DNA of 64,000 nt from Clostridium sp. UBA3947 (lineage in GTDB: Bacteria; Bacillota; Clostridia; Clostridiales; Clostridiaceae), in the NCBI GenBank assembly GCA_002385545.1, contig DGDR01000038.1:1-64000 (forward strand), written 5' to 3'. Shown here one piece after another: positions 26,475 through 35,707 of this stretch; within the stretch, counting starts at the first letter, position 1, and each line of letters starts with the position of its first letter. Below the pieces are notes generated by a model. That model was not told the DNA's origin. It saw only the letters and a program-made list of their open reading frames with translations, and did not search any database. The translations under genes were made by a program, and so were the position numbers.

Positions 26475-27683
26475 TCACTCCCCAATAAAATAATCCATTA
26501 ACTTATAGCCCTCTTGGAAGAATAAGCCTGACTTAGCCGCTCCATCTTCATCAAAGTTATAAGGATTTTCCTTAATCATTCTACTATCATATATTAAAAA
26601 TGGTACCGGATCACTGGTATGAGTTCTCAGTGATAAAGGTGTTGGATGGTCCGGCAAAACCATAATTCTATAATCTTCAGATTGTTTACCTAATTCCTGT
26701 ATTAAGTAGCCCGCAATTTTCTCATCTATTAGCTCTATTGACTTAACCTTGTTATCTCTTTCATTTCTATGTCCACACTCATCTGGGGCCTCAATATGAA
26801 TATATACAAAATCATTACCATTGCTCAAGGCTTCCAAAGCTGCCTTAGCCTTTCCAGTATAATTAGTGTGTATATTTCCTGTGGCACCTTCTACTTCTAT
26901 TACCTGAAGATCCGCACATTTTCCTATACCTTTAATTAAATCCACTGCAGATATAACAGCTCCCTTTAGTCCATACTTTTCAGGGAATTTTGTTAGTAGT
27001 GGCTTTTTACCTTCACCCCATATCCATATGGAATTTGCAGGCTTTAAGCCTCTTTTTATTCTATCTTGGTTAATAGGATGATTTTCTAATATAGCTACGC
27101 TTTTCTCCATCATTTCTAAAATAACTCCACTATCCTTACCGGTAGGCAAATATTCCTCAATCCTTCTACCAATAATATCATGAGGGGGTATTAGCTTATA
27201 ATCTGAAGGAGCTTTATCCCAAACCAAAAGATGTCTATAGCTTATCCCAGGATAGAGCTTCATAGCATCAGTTTCAAGCTCCTTTTTTAAAGCTTCAATT
27301 AAAACAGCTGCCTCCTCTGTAGTTATTTCATCTGCACTGTGATCTAGCATAATTCTATCCTTATAACTTTCTGCCTCCGATAAAGTAACCACATTGCATC
27401 TAAAGGTTACGTCTGTATCCTTTAAGTCAATTCCCATACTAGCTGCCTCAAAGGGTGAACGTCCAGTATAATAGAGCTCTGGATTATAACCCATTACAGC
27501 TAAATTGGCTGTATCACTTCCTGGAGGCATCCCCTGTGGTATTGTACTTACTAAACCAACCTCTCCTTTAGCTGCAAGATAATCAAAATTTGGTGTTTTG
27601 GCGTATTGCAGAGGTGTTTTGCTTCCAAGTTCTTCTACTTTATAATCGGCCATACCATCTGCAAGGATAACTACGTATTTCAA
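26475..27683 (-). CDS. Phosphoglycerate mutase-like protein, probable homoserine kinase
   Basis: A 402-residue member of the alkaline-phosphatase fold, ApgM type (cofactor-independent phosphoglycerate mutase): MKYVVILADGMADY, PQGMPPGSDTANLAVMGY with the catalytic Ser, HIEAPDECGHRNE and LPDHPTPLSLRTH metal ligands. Because it sits between hom and thrC and no GHMP-type thrB is present here, it fits the family proposed to act as homoserine kinase in clostridia and other bacteria. The alternative is a true phosphoglycerate mutase. Start is a TTG (27681-27683) after AAGGGGGTC. It lies 12 bp from hom. Confidence 0.85.
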   Translation of the reverse strand: MKYVVILADGMADYKVEELGSKTPLQYAKTPNFDYLAAKGEVGLVSTIPQGMPPGSDTANLAVMGYNPELYYTGRSPFEAASMGIDLKDTDVTFRCNVVTLSEAESYKDRIMLDHSADEITTEEAAVLIEALKKELETDAMKLYPGISYRHLLVWDKAPSDYKLIPPHDIIGRRIEEYLPTGKDSGVILEMMEKSVAILENHPINQDRIKRGLKPANSIWIWGEGKKPLLTKFPEKYGLKGAVISAVDLIKGIGKCADLQVIEVEGATGNIHTNYTGKAKAALEALSNGNDFVYIHIEAPDECGHRNERDNKVKSIELIDEKIAGYLIQELGKQSEDYRIMVLPDHPTPLSLRTHTSDPVPFLIYDSRMIKENPYNFDEDGAAKSGLFFQEGYKLMDYFIGE

Positions 27684-27695
27684 AAAAAGACCCCC

Positions 27696-28982
27696 TTAAA
27701 TATTTTCTACCCTAATTATGTTCTCTACTTTAATAACTGAAGGTAATTCTTTAATTTCCTTAATGGCTTCATTTATATTCCTTTCAAGAGTTTCGTGAGT
27801 AATGAATACTAAAGGTACTTCCTTTTCATTTTTACCCTTTTGAATTACACTAGCTAAGCTTACACCATTTTTACCAAATATAGAGGAAATATCCGCCAAA
27901 GTTCCTGGGTTATCTAATACAGCAAATCTTAGATAGTATTTACATACAGTATCATCCATACTTTGAACCTTAAACTGACAATTAGCCTCCTTCTTTGCTG
28001 GAGCTGTATAATCATCTATACCATTTCTCAATACAGAGATAATATCTCCAACTACTGCACTACCTGTAGGTAAATCCCCAGCTCCTTTTCCGTAAAGCAT
28101 TAAGTCTCCTACTGCATTTCCTTTAATGAAAATAGCATTAAAGGCATCATTTACATTAGCTAGTGGATGTTTAGAAGGAATCATAGCTGGATGTACTCTA
28201 AGCTCCAGTTCACCGTTCTTTTCCTTTGCTATAGCTAATAGCTTAATAGTATATCCAAATTCCTTTGCGTATTGAATATCCACAGCAGTAATTCCTGTAA
28301 TACCTTCTCTATATATGGAATCTACATGGACTATACTATTGAAGGATAAATCGCTTAATATGGCTAGCTTATACATAGCATCATAACCTTCTATATCTGA
28401 AGTTGGATCAGCTTCAGCAAAACCTAACTCTTGAGCTAGCTTAAGAGCCTCATCAAACTCCATGCCTTCATGAGACATTCTTGTAAGAATAAAGTTAGTA
28501 GTACCATTTATAATTCCTAATATTTCAACAATTTTGTTTGCAGTTAAACTCTCACTTATTGCGTTGATTATAGGAATACCACCAGCTACACTGGCCTCAA
28601 AGTAAAGCATTACTCCTTCCCTTTTAGCTGCCTCCAAAATCTCCTTACCCTGAGTAGCTAAAAGGAACTTATTTGCTGTTACCACATGCTTCTTCCTACT
28701 AATAGCTTTTAATATATAGTCTTTAGCTGGCTCTACACCACCCATAAGTTCCACAACAATCCTAATGCTGTCATCCTCTAATATGTCATTAAAATCTGTT
28801 GTTATTATCTCTTCAGGGACATCCACATTTCTAGCTTTATTTTTATTTCTTACAAGAATTTTAGCCACTTCAATTTCATAGCCGGATCTTATGCTAATTT
28901 CTTCTCTATTTTTGTCAAGTATCTTCCATACTCCACTTCCTACATTTCCTAGACCCAAAATTGCAATTCTAACTTTCTTCAT
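27696..28982 (-). CDS. hom: Homoserine dehydrogenase with C-terminal ACT domain
   Basis: A 428-residue enzyme. The N-terminus RIAILGLGNVGSGV is the NAD(P)-binding Rossmann motif; the central ASVAGGIPIINAISE and GIINGTTNFILTRM blocks are the catalytic domain; the last 80 residues (YYLRFAVLDNPGTLADISSIFG and onward) form an ACT domain, the usual site of threonine feedback inhibition. It reduces aspartate semialdehyde to homoserine. First gene of hom / kinase-like / thrC; start ATG with an AGGGAGGC site. Confidence 0.97.
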   Translation of the reverse strand: MKKVRIAILGLGNVGSGVWKILDKNREEISIRSGYEIEVAKILVRNKNKARNVDVPEEIITTDFNDILEDDSIRIVVELMGGVEPAKDYILKAISRKKHVVTANKFLLATQGKEILEAAKREGVMLYFEASVAGGIPIINAISESLTANKIVEILGIINGTTNFILTRMSHEGMEFDEALKLAQELGFAEADPTSDIEGYDAMYKLAILSDLSFNSIVHVDSIYREGITGITAVDIQYAKEFGYTIKLLAIAKEKNGELELRVHPAMIPSKHPLANVNDAFNAIFIKGNAVGDLMLYGKGAGDLPTGSAVVGDIISVLRNGIDDYTAPAKKEANCQFKVQSMDDTVCKYYLRFAVLDNPGTLADISSIFGKNGVSLASVIQKGKNEKEVPLVFITHETLERNINEAIKEIKELPSVIKVENIIRVENI

Positions 28983-29010
28983 AAAAAATAGCCTCCCTTA
29001 TTACTATACA

Positions 29011-29043
29011 GCAATAAGCCAAGCCTAGACTTGACTTATTGCA
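29011..29043 (-). terminator. Hairpin between aconitase and hom
   Basis: GCAATAAG and CAAG pair with CTTG and CTTATTGC. It lies just after the aconitase stop. The downstream tail is not a clean T-run, so it may be a partial terminator or an RNA-processing stem. Confidence 0.55.
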
Positions 29044-29050
29044 TACTATA

Positions 29051-30973
29051 CTATTGTTGTGCCACAACCATATTTAATAGGCCACCTGATTTTAGCATCT
29101 TTCTTTGTCTTTCCGTTACTAATAAAGCCATTTCGTATTCTGTGTTTTGGGTAAGATTTTTCACAATTACCTTCTCGCTTTCAACCTGCTTTTCGGCATT
29201 TTCAATAACAAGCTCATCAAAAACCTGAATACTATCATAATCCTCTTCATTAATAAATACCAAAGGTATAATTCCATTGTTAATTAAGTTGTCTCTGTGA
29301 ATTCTAGCAAAGGACTTAGCCATAACAGCTTTTACTCCCAAGTATAAAGGTGCAAGAGCGGCATGCTCTCTGCTAGAGCCCTGTCCGTAGTTAGAACCTC
29401 CAACAATAATACCTCTGCCGTTTTCCTTAGCCTTCTTTGGAAATTCACTATCGCAAGGAACTAAGCAAAAATCAGCTAAATAAGGTATATTAGATCTAAA
29501 TGGAAGTAACCTAGCGTTAGAAGGCATAATATGGTCAGTAGTAATATTATCTCCTACCTTAGTAAGAACTTTTCCCTCAACCTTTGAAGCAAGAGGCTTA
29601 CCCTTAGGGAAAGGTTTAATATTTGGCCCTCTCTTTACTTCCACTTTGCTACCATCTTCTGCTGGTGGTACTATGAGGTTATCATTAATAATAAACTCCT
29701 CTGGCATTGAAATATCATAATCTTCACCAAGATCTCTAGGATCTGTTATTACTCCTGTAATTGCAGAAGCCGCTGCCACCTCTGGGCTAACTAAATAAAC
29801 ATCAGCATTGGCAGTTCCAGATCTACCTTGGAAGTTTCTGTTAAAGGTTCTTAAGGAAACTCCATTTGTGGCTGGTGCTTGCCCCATACCTATACAAGGA
29901 CCACATGAGCTTTCAAGTAGTCTTGCTCCTGAAGATATAAATACCTCTAAGGCACCATTATGAGCCAAAGTAGTTAATACTTGCTTTGATCCTGGTGAAA
30001 TTACTAGAGAAACCTCTTCTGCCACAGTATGACCATCTAAAATAGATGCCACCTTCATCATATCCACATAAGAGGAGTTTGTACAACTACCTATTGCTAC
30101 TTGGTTTACCTTTACTCCCTTTAATTCTCTAACAGGCTTCACATTATCAGGACTGTGAGGACAAGCAATTAAAGGTTCTAATTCAGATAAGTTGATTTCT
30201 ATTTCCCCATCATAAACTGCATCTTCATCGGCCTTGAGCTCTACAAAATCCTTCTCTCTGCCTTGAGCCTTAAGATACTCTAAGGTTCTTTCATCACTTG
30301 GGAAGATGGAAGTAGTTGCCCCTAGCTCAGCTCCCATGTTGGTTATAGTGGCTCTCTGAGGAACTGTTAAGGTTTTAACTCCCTCTCCACTGTATTCAAA
30401 AACTTTACCTACTCCGCCTTTAACAGAAAGTCTCCTTAAAAGTTCTAATATAATATCCTTAGCTGAAACCCAAGGTCTTAGAGCTCCTGTTAGCTTTACC
30501 CTTATTACCTCAGGCATATTTAAATAGTATTCTCCACCGCCCATAGCCACAGCTACGTCTAATCCGCCAGCACCAATAGCTAACATTCCTATTCCACCAC
30601 CGGTTGGAGTATGACTATCGGAACCTAACAAAGTTTCTCCTGGAACACCAAATCTTTCTAAATGTACTTGGTGACATATTCCATTACCAGGCTTGGAAAA
30701 ATATATCCCATGTTTTTTTGCAACGGTTTGAATATATAAATGATCATCTGCGTTTTCTGGACCAGCTTGTAGCATATTGTGATCAATATAGGCTACAGAT
30801 CTTTTGGTCTTTACCCTATCTATGCCCATAGCTTCGAACTGAAGATATGCCATAGTACCTGTTGAATCTTGAGTCAAGGTCTGGTCTATACGAATTGCAA
30901 TTTCTTCGCCTTTAACCATATTCCCTTTTACAAGATGCGACTTTATTATTTTTTGTACAACATTATTTCCCAC
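29051..30973 (-). CDS. acn: Aconitate hydratase
   Basis: About 640 residues, the short type found in anaerobes. The 4Fe-4S ligands appear as IGSCTNSS and SSCGPCIGMGQAP; HQVHLERFG, GSDSHTPTGGG and GGSNYGQGSSREHAALAP (swivel-domain substrate loop) are also present. It interconverts citrate and isocitrate. I favour the GTG at 30971-30973, seven bases from GGAGG, giving MGNNVVQK; the ATG two codons upstream is only one base from that site. It lies upstream of hom on the same strand, separated by a hairpin. Its iron-sulfur cluster depends on the SUF system encoded 15-20 kb away. Confidence 0.95.
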   Translation of the reverse strand: MGNNVVQKIIKSHLVKGNMVKGEEIAIRIDQTLTQDSTGTMAYLQFEAMGIDRVKTKRSVAYIDHNMLQAGPENADDHLYIQTVAKKHGIYFSKPGNGICHQVHLERFGVPGETLLGSDSHTPTGGGIGMLAIGAGGLDVAVAMGGGEYYLNMPEVIRVKLTGALRPWVSAKDIILELLRRLSVKGGVGKVFEYSGEGVKTLTVPQRATITNMGAELGATTSIFPSDERTLEYLKAQGREKDFVELKADEDAVYDGEIEINLSELEPLIACPHSPDNVKPVRELKGVKVNQVAIGSCTNSSYVDMMKVASILDGHTVAEEVSLVISPGSKQVLTTLAHNGALEVFISSGARLLESSCGPCIGMGQAPATNGVSLRTFNRNFQGRSGTANADVYLVSPEVAAASAITGVITDPRDLGEDYDISMPEEFIINDNLIVPPAEDGSKVEVKRGPNIKPFPKGKPLASKVEGKVLTKVGDNITTDHIMPSNARLLPFRSNIPYLADFCLVPCDSEFPKKAKENGRGIIVGGSNYGQGSSREHAALAPLYLGVKAVMAKSFARIHRDNLINNGIIPLVFINEEDYDSIQVFDELVIENAEKQVESEKVIVKNLTQNTEYEMALLVTERQRKMLKSGGLLNMVVAQQ

Positions 30974-31170
30974 TGCCATACCTCCATTTGAAATCCATAT
31001 CTTCTGTTGAGATATGAATATTTATGCATACTTTTTGCAAATTAGATTTTCTAAATTAATCACTGCTAGATATATTGAGAATTTTATCATACTTTTAATA
31101 TGATATCAATTATTTTTAATACTGTGGCAATTTTGATAGCGTTTTCTTTTTACTTTATTAATAAATTCTC

Positions 31171-31203
31171 AAAAAAACACTGAAAGTGACATACTTTCAG
31201 TGT
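31171..31203 (-). terminator. Terminator of argC
   Basis: Perfect stem ACACTGAAAGT / ACTTTCAGTGT (31177-31203) with a 5-nt loop and a run of T on the minus strand, 27 bp beyond the argC stop. Confidence 0.92.
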
Positions 31204-31229
31204 AAAGGGGAAAATTATCTAAACCGCTA

Positions 31230-32267
31230 CTATGGAATCATAGCAGCGAGGTTTAGCCCAAGGCTTTCATCTAGACCAAACATCAAATTCATACACTGTA
31301 CTGCTTGGCCTGCTGCTCCTTTTATTAAATTGTCAATAACTGATACTGCTACTATATTTCCAGTTCTCTCATCTAATCTTGCATATACATGACAGAAATT
31401 GCTACCTCTCACATGTCTTGTCTCTGGAGCTTTGTCTACCACTTTAACAAAATAATTCTTCTTATAAAATTCCTTATATAAATCTAATAAAGAGTTTTGA
31501 TCAATATTTACTATGGATTTACTATAGCAAGTAGCAATGATTCCTCTATTCATTGGAATTAAATGAGGAGTAAAGGTAAGATTTAACCTTTCCTCAGCAA
31601 TTAAGCTGAGCTCCTGTTCAATTTCTGGTGTATGCCTATGGGTACCAATTCCATAAGCCTTTACAGACTCATTCACTTCACAGAATAGATTAGCAACATT
31701 TGCATTTCTACCGGCACCAGATACCCCAGATTTCGCATCTATTATTATTGAATTTGCATCCACAAGTTTATTAGCTAATAGTGGAGCCAAGGCTAAAATA
31801 GATGCAGTAGGATAACAACCAGGATTAGCAATGAGTGAAGCTTTAGAAATCTTATTCCTATTTAACTCCACTAGTCCGTATACACTATATTCCAGTGCTG
31901 AAGGTAATTCATGCTTAACACCGTACCACTTCTCGTATTCAGCCTTGCTTTTTATTCTATAATCAGCACCTAAGTCTATAACCTTAACCCCTTGTTTCAA
32001 TGCTTTTTCAACTAAAGTAAAGCTCTTTCCATGGGGTAAAGAAATAAACAATACATCTATCTTTGAAAGCATATTTTCTGCTTCTTCCATATCCACTGTA
32101 GTTGCATTTATAATGTCAAAAAAATTACCATATACTTCGCTATATTTTACACCTGCATTACTATGGGCATTTAAAAATACTATATCTACTTCTGGATGAT
32201 TATGTAATATCCAGGCTAACATTGCACCAGCATATCCTGTAGAACCTATTATTCCTGCTCTTATCAA
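31230..32267 (-). CDS. argC: N-acetyl-gamma-glutamyl-phosphate reductase
   Basis: About 345 residues. AGIIGSTGYAGAMLAWIL binds NADP; the catalytic Cys is in ANPGCYPTASILAL; KSGVSGAGRN and IGTHRHTPEIEQEL are family blocks. It catalyses the third step of arginine synthesis. I choose the TTG at 32265-32267, six bases after AGAGGTG, giving MIRAGIIGSTGYAG; an upstream GTG overlaps the ribosome site. It is transcribed away from argB-argD across a 190-bp shared control region. Confidence 0.96.
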   Translation of the reverse strand: MIRAGIIGSTGYAGAMLAWILHNHPEVDIVFLNAHSNAGVKYSEVYGNFFDIINATTVDMEEAENMLSKIDVLFISLPHGKSFTLVEKALKQGVKVIDLGADYRIKSKAEYEKWYGVKHELPSALEYSVYGLVELNRNKISKASLIANPGCYPTASILALAPLLANKLVDANSIIIDAKSGVSGAGRNANVANLFCEVNESVKAYGIGTHRHTPEIEQELSLIAEERLNLTFTPHLIPMNRGIIATCYSKSIVNIDQNSLLDLYKEFYKKNYFVKVVDKAPETRHVRGSNFCHVYARLDERTGNIVAVSVIDNLIKGAAGQAVQCMNLMFGLDESLGLNLAAMIP

Positions 32268-32349
32268 AGCAATCACCTCTTGTTGTTATTATGCCAAATA
32301 ATAAATATATAATGTAATGTATATTTATAAACTGATTGTATACGAAAGG

Positions 32350-32419
32350 AAATAATTATGCAATACTTTTTATAAAAATTCATTTACTTTATTGAATTAA
32401 TATATGAAAGTGTTATAAT
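32350..32419. promoter_or_regulatory. argC/argB intergenic control region with candidate ARG boxes and argB promoter
   Basis: For argB, TTGAAT (32392-32397) and TATAAT (32414-32419) are 16 bp apart. TTTATAAAAATTCA at 32369-32382 matches 12 of 14 positions of the TGAATAAAAATTCA-type ARG box, and a weaker TGAATTAATATATG overlaps the -35. AAATAATTATGCA at 32351-32363 is another weak box. ArgR/AhrC control is therefore likely but is inferred. Confidence 0.5.
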
Positions 32420-32461
32420 AATACCATTATCGTTGTTCGCTTATAGCAAAGGAGGTTTAAT

Positions 32462-33322
32462 ATGTCCACTGATTTAAATACACTAGCAATGGAATTACTC
32501 CCCAAAATAAAAGAATATAAAAATAAAATTTTTGTCGTTAAATATGGTGGAAGCATAATGGAAAACAAGGAGGCCCAAAGGGCATTTTTATCTGATGCAT
32601 CCTTATTAAAAGCGCATGGAGTTAATTTAGTTATAGTCCATGGTGGCGGTCCAGCTATAAACAAATGGCTTAAAAGAGCAAATATAGAAAGCCAATTTAT
32701 AAACGGCCTTAGAGTAACAGATGAAGATACAATGGAAATTGTGGAGATGGTGTTATCCGGCAGTGTTAATAAAAAGCTCACTGCGGAGCTTAATGGTCTT
32801 GGTGTAAAGGCTATAGGCATAAGCGGAAGAGATTGTCAGCTAATTAATGCAAGAAAAAAATATTCATATAATAATGGAGAGCGTATAGATATTGGTTATG
32901 TGGGAGAAGTTACATCTATAAACAAGGATTTCCTACTCCAATTAATAGATAATGATTTTATACCAGTAATATCTCCAGTAGGATGTGACTCATTAGGAAA
33001 TCCTTACAATATCAATGCAGATTATGCTGCTGCTGCAGTGGCCTGTGCCTTAGAAGCTGATAAGCTTATAATAATGACGGATATAGAAGGTGTTTATAAG
33101 GATATTAATGATAAAAGTTCGCTTATTAAGAGACTGACATCTCAGGATATAAATAAATACATAGAGGCAGGCATAATAACTGGTGGAATGATACCTAAAA
33201 TGTATTGCTGCCAAGATGCTCTTGAAAAGGGAGCAAAGGCTGTTCATCTCATTGATGGCAGAAAGGAACATAGCTTATTAATGGACACTTTTACCCAATC
33301 TGGCACAGAAATAGTTAAATAA
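32462..33322 (+). CDS. argB: Acetylglutamate kinase
   Basis: A 286-residue amino-acid kinase. VKYGGSIM, VHGGGPAINKWL, FINGLRVTDEDTMEIVEMVL and IGISGRDCQL at the glutamate-binding side, and MTDIEGVY, ITGGMIPKM near the C-terminus, are all typical of ArgB. It phosphorylates N-acetylglutamate, usually the arginine-sensitive step. The length is that of common ArgB; I see an N-terminal helix of moderate length, which in other organisms marks the arginine-inhibited hexameric form, but I cannot decide this. First gene of argB-argD-M20; strong AAGGAGG site. Confidence 0.97.
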   Translation: MSTDLNTLAMELLPKIKEYKNKIFVVKYGGSIMENKEAQRAFLSDASLLKAHGVNLVIVHGGGPAINKWLKRANIESQFINGLRVTDEDTMEIVEMVLSGSVNKKLTAELNGLGVKAIGISGRDCQLINARKKYSYNNGERIDIGYVGEVTSINKDFLLQLIDNDFIPVISPVGCDSLGNPYNINADYAAAAVACALEADKLIIMTDIEGVYKDINDKSSLIKRLTSQDINKYIEAGIITGGMIPKMYCCQDALEKGAKAVHLIDGRKEHSLLMDTFTQSGTEIVK

Positions 33323-33334
33323 GGAGGTATTGCT

Positions 33335-34498
33335 ATGGATACTAGCCATGTAATGGCCACTTACAAAAGATATGATATTACCTTAGTTGAAGGAAAAGGC
33401 TCCAAGGTTTATGACAATAATGGTAAAGAGTATATTGATTTCGTTCAGGGCGTAGCAGTAAATTGCTTAGGCCATTGTAACGACAAAATCGTTGAAACTA
33501 TTACCAAACAGAGCAATAAGCTAATGCATGTATCAAATTACTTCTGGAATGAATATAATATACAACTATCAGATTTACTATGTAAAAACAGCTGCTTTGA
33601 TAAGGTATTTATCTGCAACAGCGGTGCAGAAGCTGTGGAAGGCTCTCTAAAAGTAGCAAGGAAGTATGGCAAAATTAAAGGTGGAGAAAATAAAAACGTA
33701 ATTTTATATATGAACAGCTCCTTCCATGGTAGAACCTTAGGCTCCCTTTCAGTTACAGGACAGAGTAAATATCAAAAAGATTATTTACCTTTATTGCCTA
33801 GGGCTAAGGAGGTAACCTTTAATGATATTCAGTCCTTAAAGGATAATTTTAATGAGGATGTATGTGCTGTCATTATAGAGCCTATTCAAGGTGAAGGTGG
33901 AGTAAATGTAGCAAATAAAGAGTTTTTACAGGCTGCTAGAGATTTATGCGATATATATGATGCTCTTTTAATATTCGATGAAATCCAATGTGGAATTGGA
34001 AGACTAGGAACTCTCTTTGCTTATGAGCGTTTTGGTGTAAAGCCTGATGTAGCTGCTATTGCAAAGGCCTTAGGTGGAGGTTTCCCTATTGGTGCCTTCC
34101 TAACTAATGAAAGAGCTTCTGTATTAACCTACGGCGATCATGGTAGTACCTATGGTGGAAATCCTTTAGCCTGCGCAGTTGCTACAACTGTTATAAAAGA
34201 GCTTACAGAAGGTGGTGTTATTGCTTCTGCAAAGGAGCAAGGTCAATATCTTGTAAATAAGCTTCAAGAATTAAAGGATAAATACGATTATATTACAGAA
34301 ATAAAAGGTTTGGGTCTTCTATTAGGCATAAGAATTAAAGAAAATCCTTCAGTTTTTATAAGCAAATGTATTGAAAAGGGCTTGCTTTTAATCACCGCTG
34401 GTGCTGATGTTATAAGATTGCTACCACCATTAAATGTTAGCAAGCAGGATATTGATACTGCAATTAATATCCTGGAAGCTGTTATTAAGGAAAGTTGA
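33335..34498 (+). CDS. argD: Acetylornithine aminotransferase
   Basis: A 387-residue class III aminotransferase. GKEYIDFVQGVAVNCLGH, CNSGAEAVEGSLKVARK, SSFHGRTLGSLSVTG, IFDEIQCGIGRLG and the PLP-lysine region AKALGGGFPIGAFL are present. It transfers an amino group from glutamate to N-acetylglutamate semialdehyde. It follows argB by 12 bp and abuts the M20 peptidase gene. Confidence 0.96.
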   Translation: MDTSHVMATYKRYDITLVEGKGSKVYDNNGKEYIDFVQGVAVNCLGHCNDKIVETITKQSNKLMHVSNYFWNEYNIQLSDLLCKNSCFDKVFICNSGAEAVEGSLKVARKYGKIKGGENKNVILYMNSSFHGRTLGSLSVTGQSKYQKDYLPLLPRAKEVTFNDIQSLKDNFNEDVCAVIIEPIQGEGGVNVANKEFLQAARDLCDIYDALLIFDEIQCGIGRLGTLFAYERFGVKPDVAAIAKALGGGFPIGAFLTNERASVLTYGDHGSTYGGNPLACAVATTVIKELTEGGVIASAKEQGQYLVNKLQELKDKYDYITEIKGLGLLLGIRIKENPSVFISKCIEKGLLLITAGADVIRLLPPLNVSKQDIDTAINILEAVIKES

Positions 34499-35620
34499 GT
34501 GAGGATAATGAATTTAAAGGAACTAATAATTAACAAACTGCCACAATTTAAGGATATAAGACGTACTCTTCACAATAATGCAGAGCTTTCTAATCAGGAA
34601 TTCAAAACCAGTAAAATCATTCAAAATTATTTAGCTTCCCTAGGTTTAAGCTATAAAAGCTTAGCAAATACTGGTGTAGTAGCTGTACTAAACCAAGATA
34701 CAGAATGTATTGGAATTAGAGCAGACATGGATGCTCTCCCCATTAATGGAGTGTTCCATGGCTGCGGTCATGATTATCATATGGCTATTTTGCTTGGTGT
34801 AGCTACTATACTAAAGGATTTGAATATTAATAAATGCATAAAATTTATATTCCAGCCAGCAGAAGAGGACGGTGGCGGAGCCTTACCTATGATAAATGAA
34901 GGGGTGTTAGAAAATCCAAAGGTCACCAGGATGATTGGCTACCATGTTTGGCCAGGTCTTGAATTAGGAGCTATAGAAGCCACCTCAGGACCCTCCATGG
35001 GATCCGTTGATGATTTTAGAATACTTTTTAAGGGTAAGGGCGGTCATGGAGCTATGCCAGATCTATGTGTTAATCCATTAAAGCCAGCAGTAGAGTTTTC
35101 CTATACCCTGCAAAATTATAAAGCTTCACAAGCCTCTACTCCCTATGTGCTAAATTTAACCTCAATTAATTGCGGTAATGCTCCTAATGTAGTTTCTGAT
35201 GAAGCTTTGGTGATGGGAACCCTTAGAACCTTTGATGATTCCTTAAGGAATCACTTAAAAAACGAAATAAGAAAAGCCGCCGCAGAGTATGCTACAAAGT
35301 ATGGTTGTACTCATTCTGTAACCTTCGAAGATGAGTACCCTCCTTTGATTAATGATGCTAGCATTACAAAAGAATTTATAGATATAACTTCAAAGCTCCT
35401 AGGAAAGGAAAAGGTTAAACCCTTAATACCTACCTTTGCAGGAGAAGACTTCTCATATTTTGCACAAGCGGTGCCTTCTGTCCATTTTAGATTAGGTATC
35501 AAGGCTGATGGGCTTGGAGAACTACCACTTCATTCTAGCAACTTTACCGCCCATGAAGATGTGATATTTTACGGAGTTTATATTATATGTAATTATATTT
35601 TATCACTAAGTAGATCATAG
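34499..35620 (+). CDS. M20-family amidohydrolase, possible N-acetylornithine deacetylase
   Basis: About 373 residues. Metal-site blocks: IRADMDALP, HGCGHDYH, FQPAEEDGGGA, then the dimerisation lid and HSSNFTAHED at the C-terminus. This is the M20D amidohydrolase group (hippurate and acyl-amino-acid hydrolases, N-acetyl-diaminopimelate deacetylase). Being directly after argD (stop and start adjacent), it may remove acetate from N-acetylornithine in place of ArgE; ArgJ could still exist elsewhere. The loop between ALP and HGCGHD is very short (5 residues) compared with usual members. Start uncertain: GTG 34499 (AAGGA six bases before) or ATG 34508 (GAGG three bases before). Confidence 0.83.
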   Translation: MRIMNLKELIINKLPQFKDIRRTLHNNAELSNQEFKTSKIIQNYLASLGLSYKSLANTGVVAVLNQDTECIGIRADMDALPINGVFHGCGHDYHMAILLGVATILKDLNINKCIKFIFQPAEEDGGGALPMINEGVLENPKVTRMIGYHVWPGLELGAIEATSGPSMGSVDDFRILFKGKGGHGAMPDLCVNPLKPAVEFSYTLQNYKASQASTPYVLNLTSINCGNAPNVVSDEALVMGTLRTFDDSLRNHLKNEIRKAAAEYATKYGCTHSVTFEDEYPPLINDASITKEFIDITSKLLGKEKVKPLIPTFAGEDFSYFAQAVPSVHFRLGIKADGLGELPLHSSNFTAHEDVIFYGVYIICNYILSLSRS

Positions 35621-35653
35621 AAATTCAGAGTACTCTGAATTTCTATGTTTTTG
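35616..35653 (+). terminator. Terminator of the arg operon
   Basis: Perfect palindrome CATAGAAATTCAGAG / CTCTGAATTTCTATG (35616-35647) beginning in the stop codon of the M20 gene and followed by TTTTTG. Confidence 0.92.
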
Positions 35654-35707
35654 TGCTATAATATCAGTTGATACACTGTGTATTTTTGAATTTAAGGTGG
35701 TGAAACA

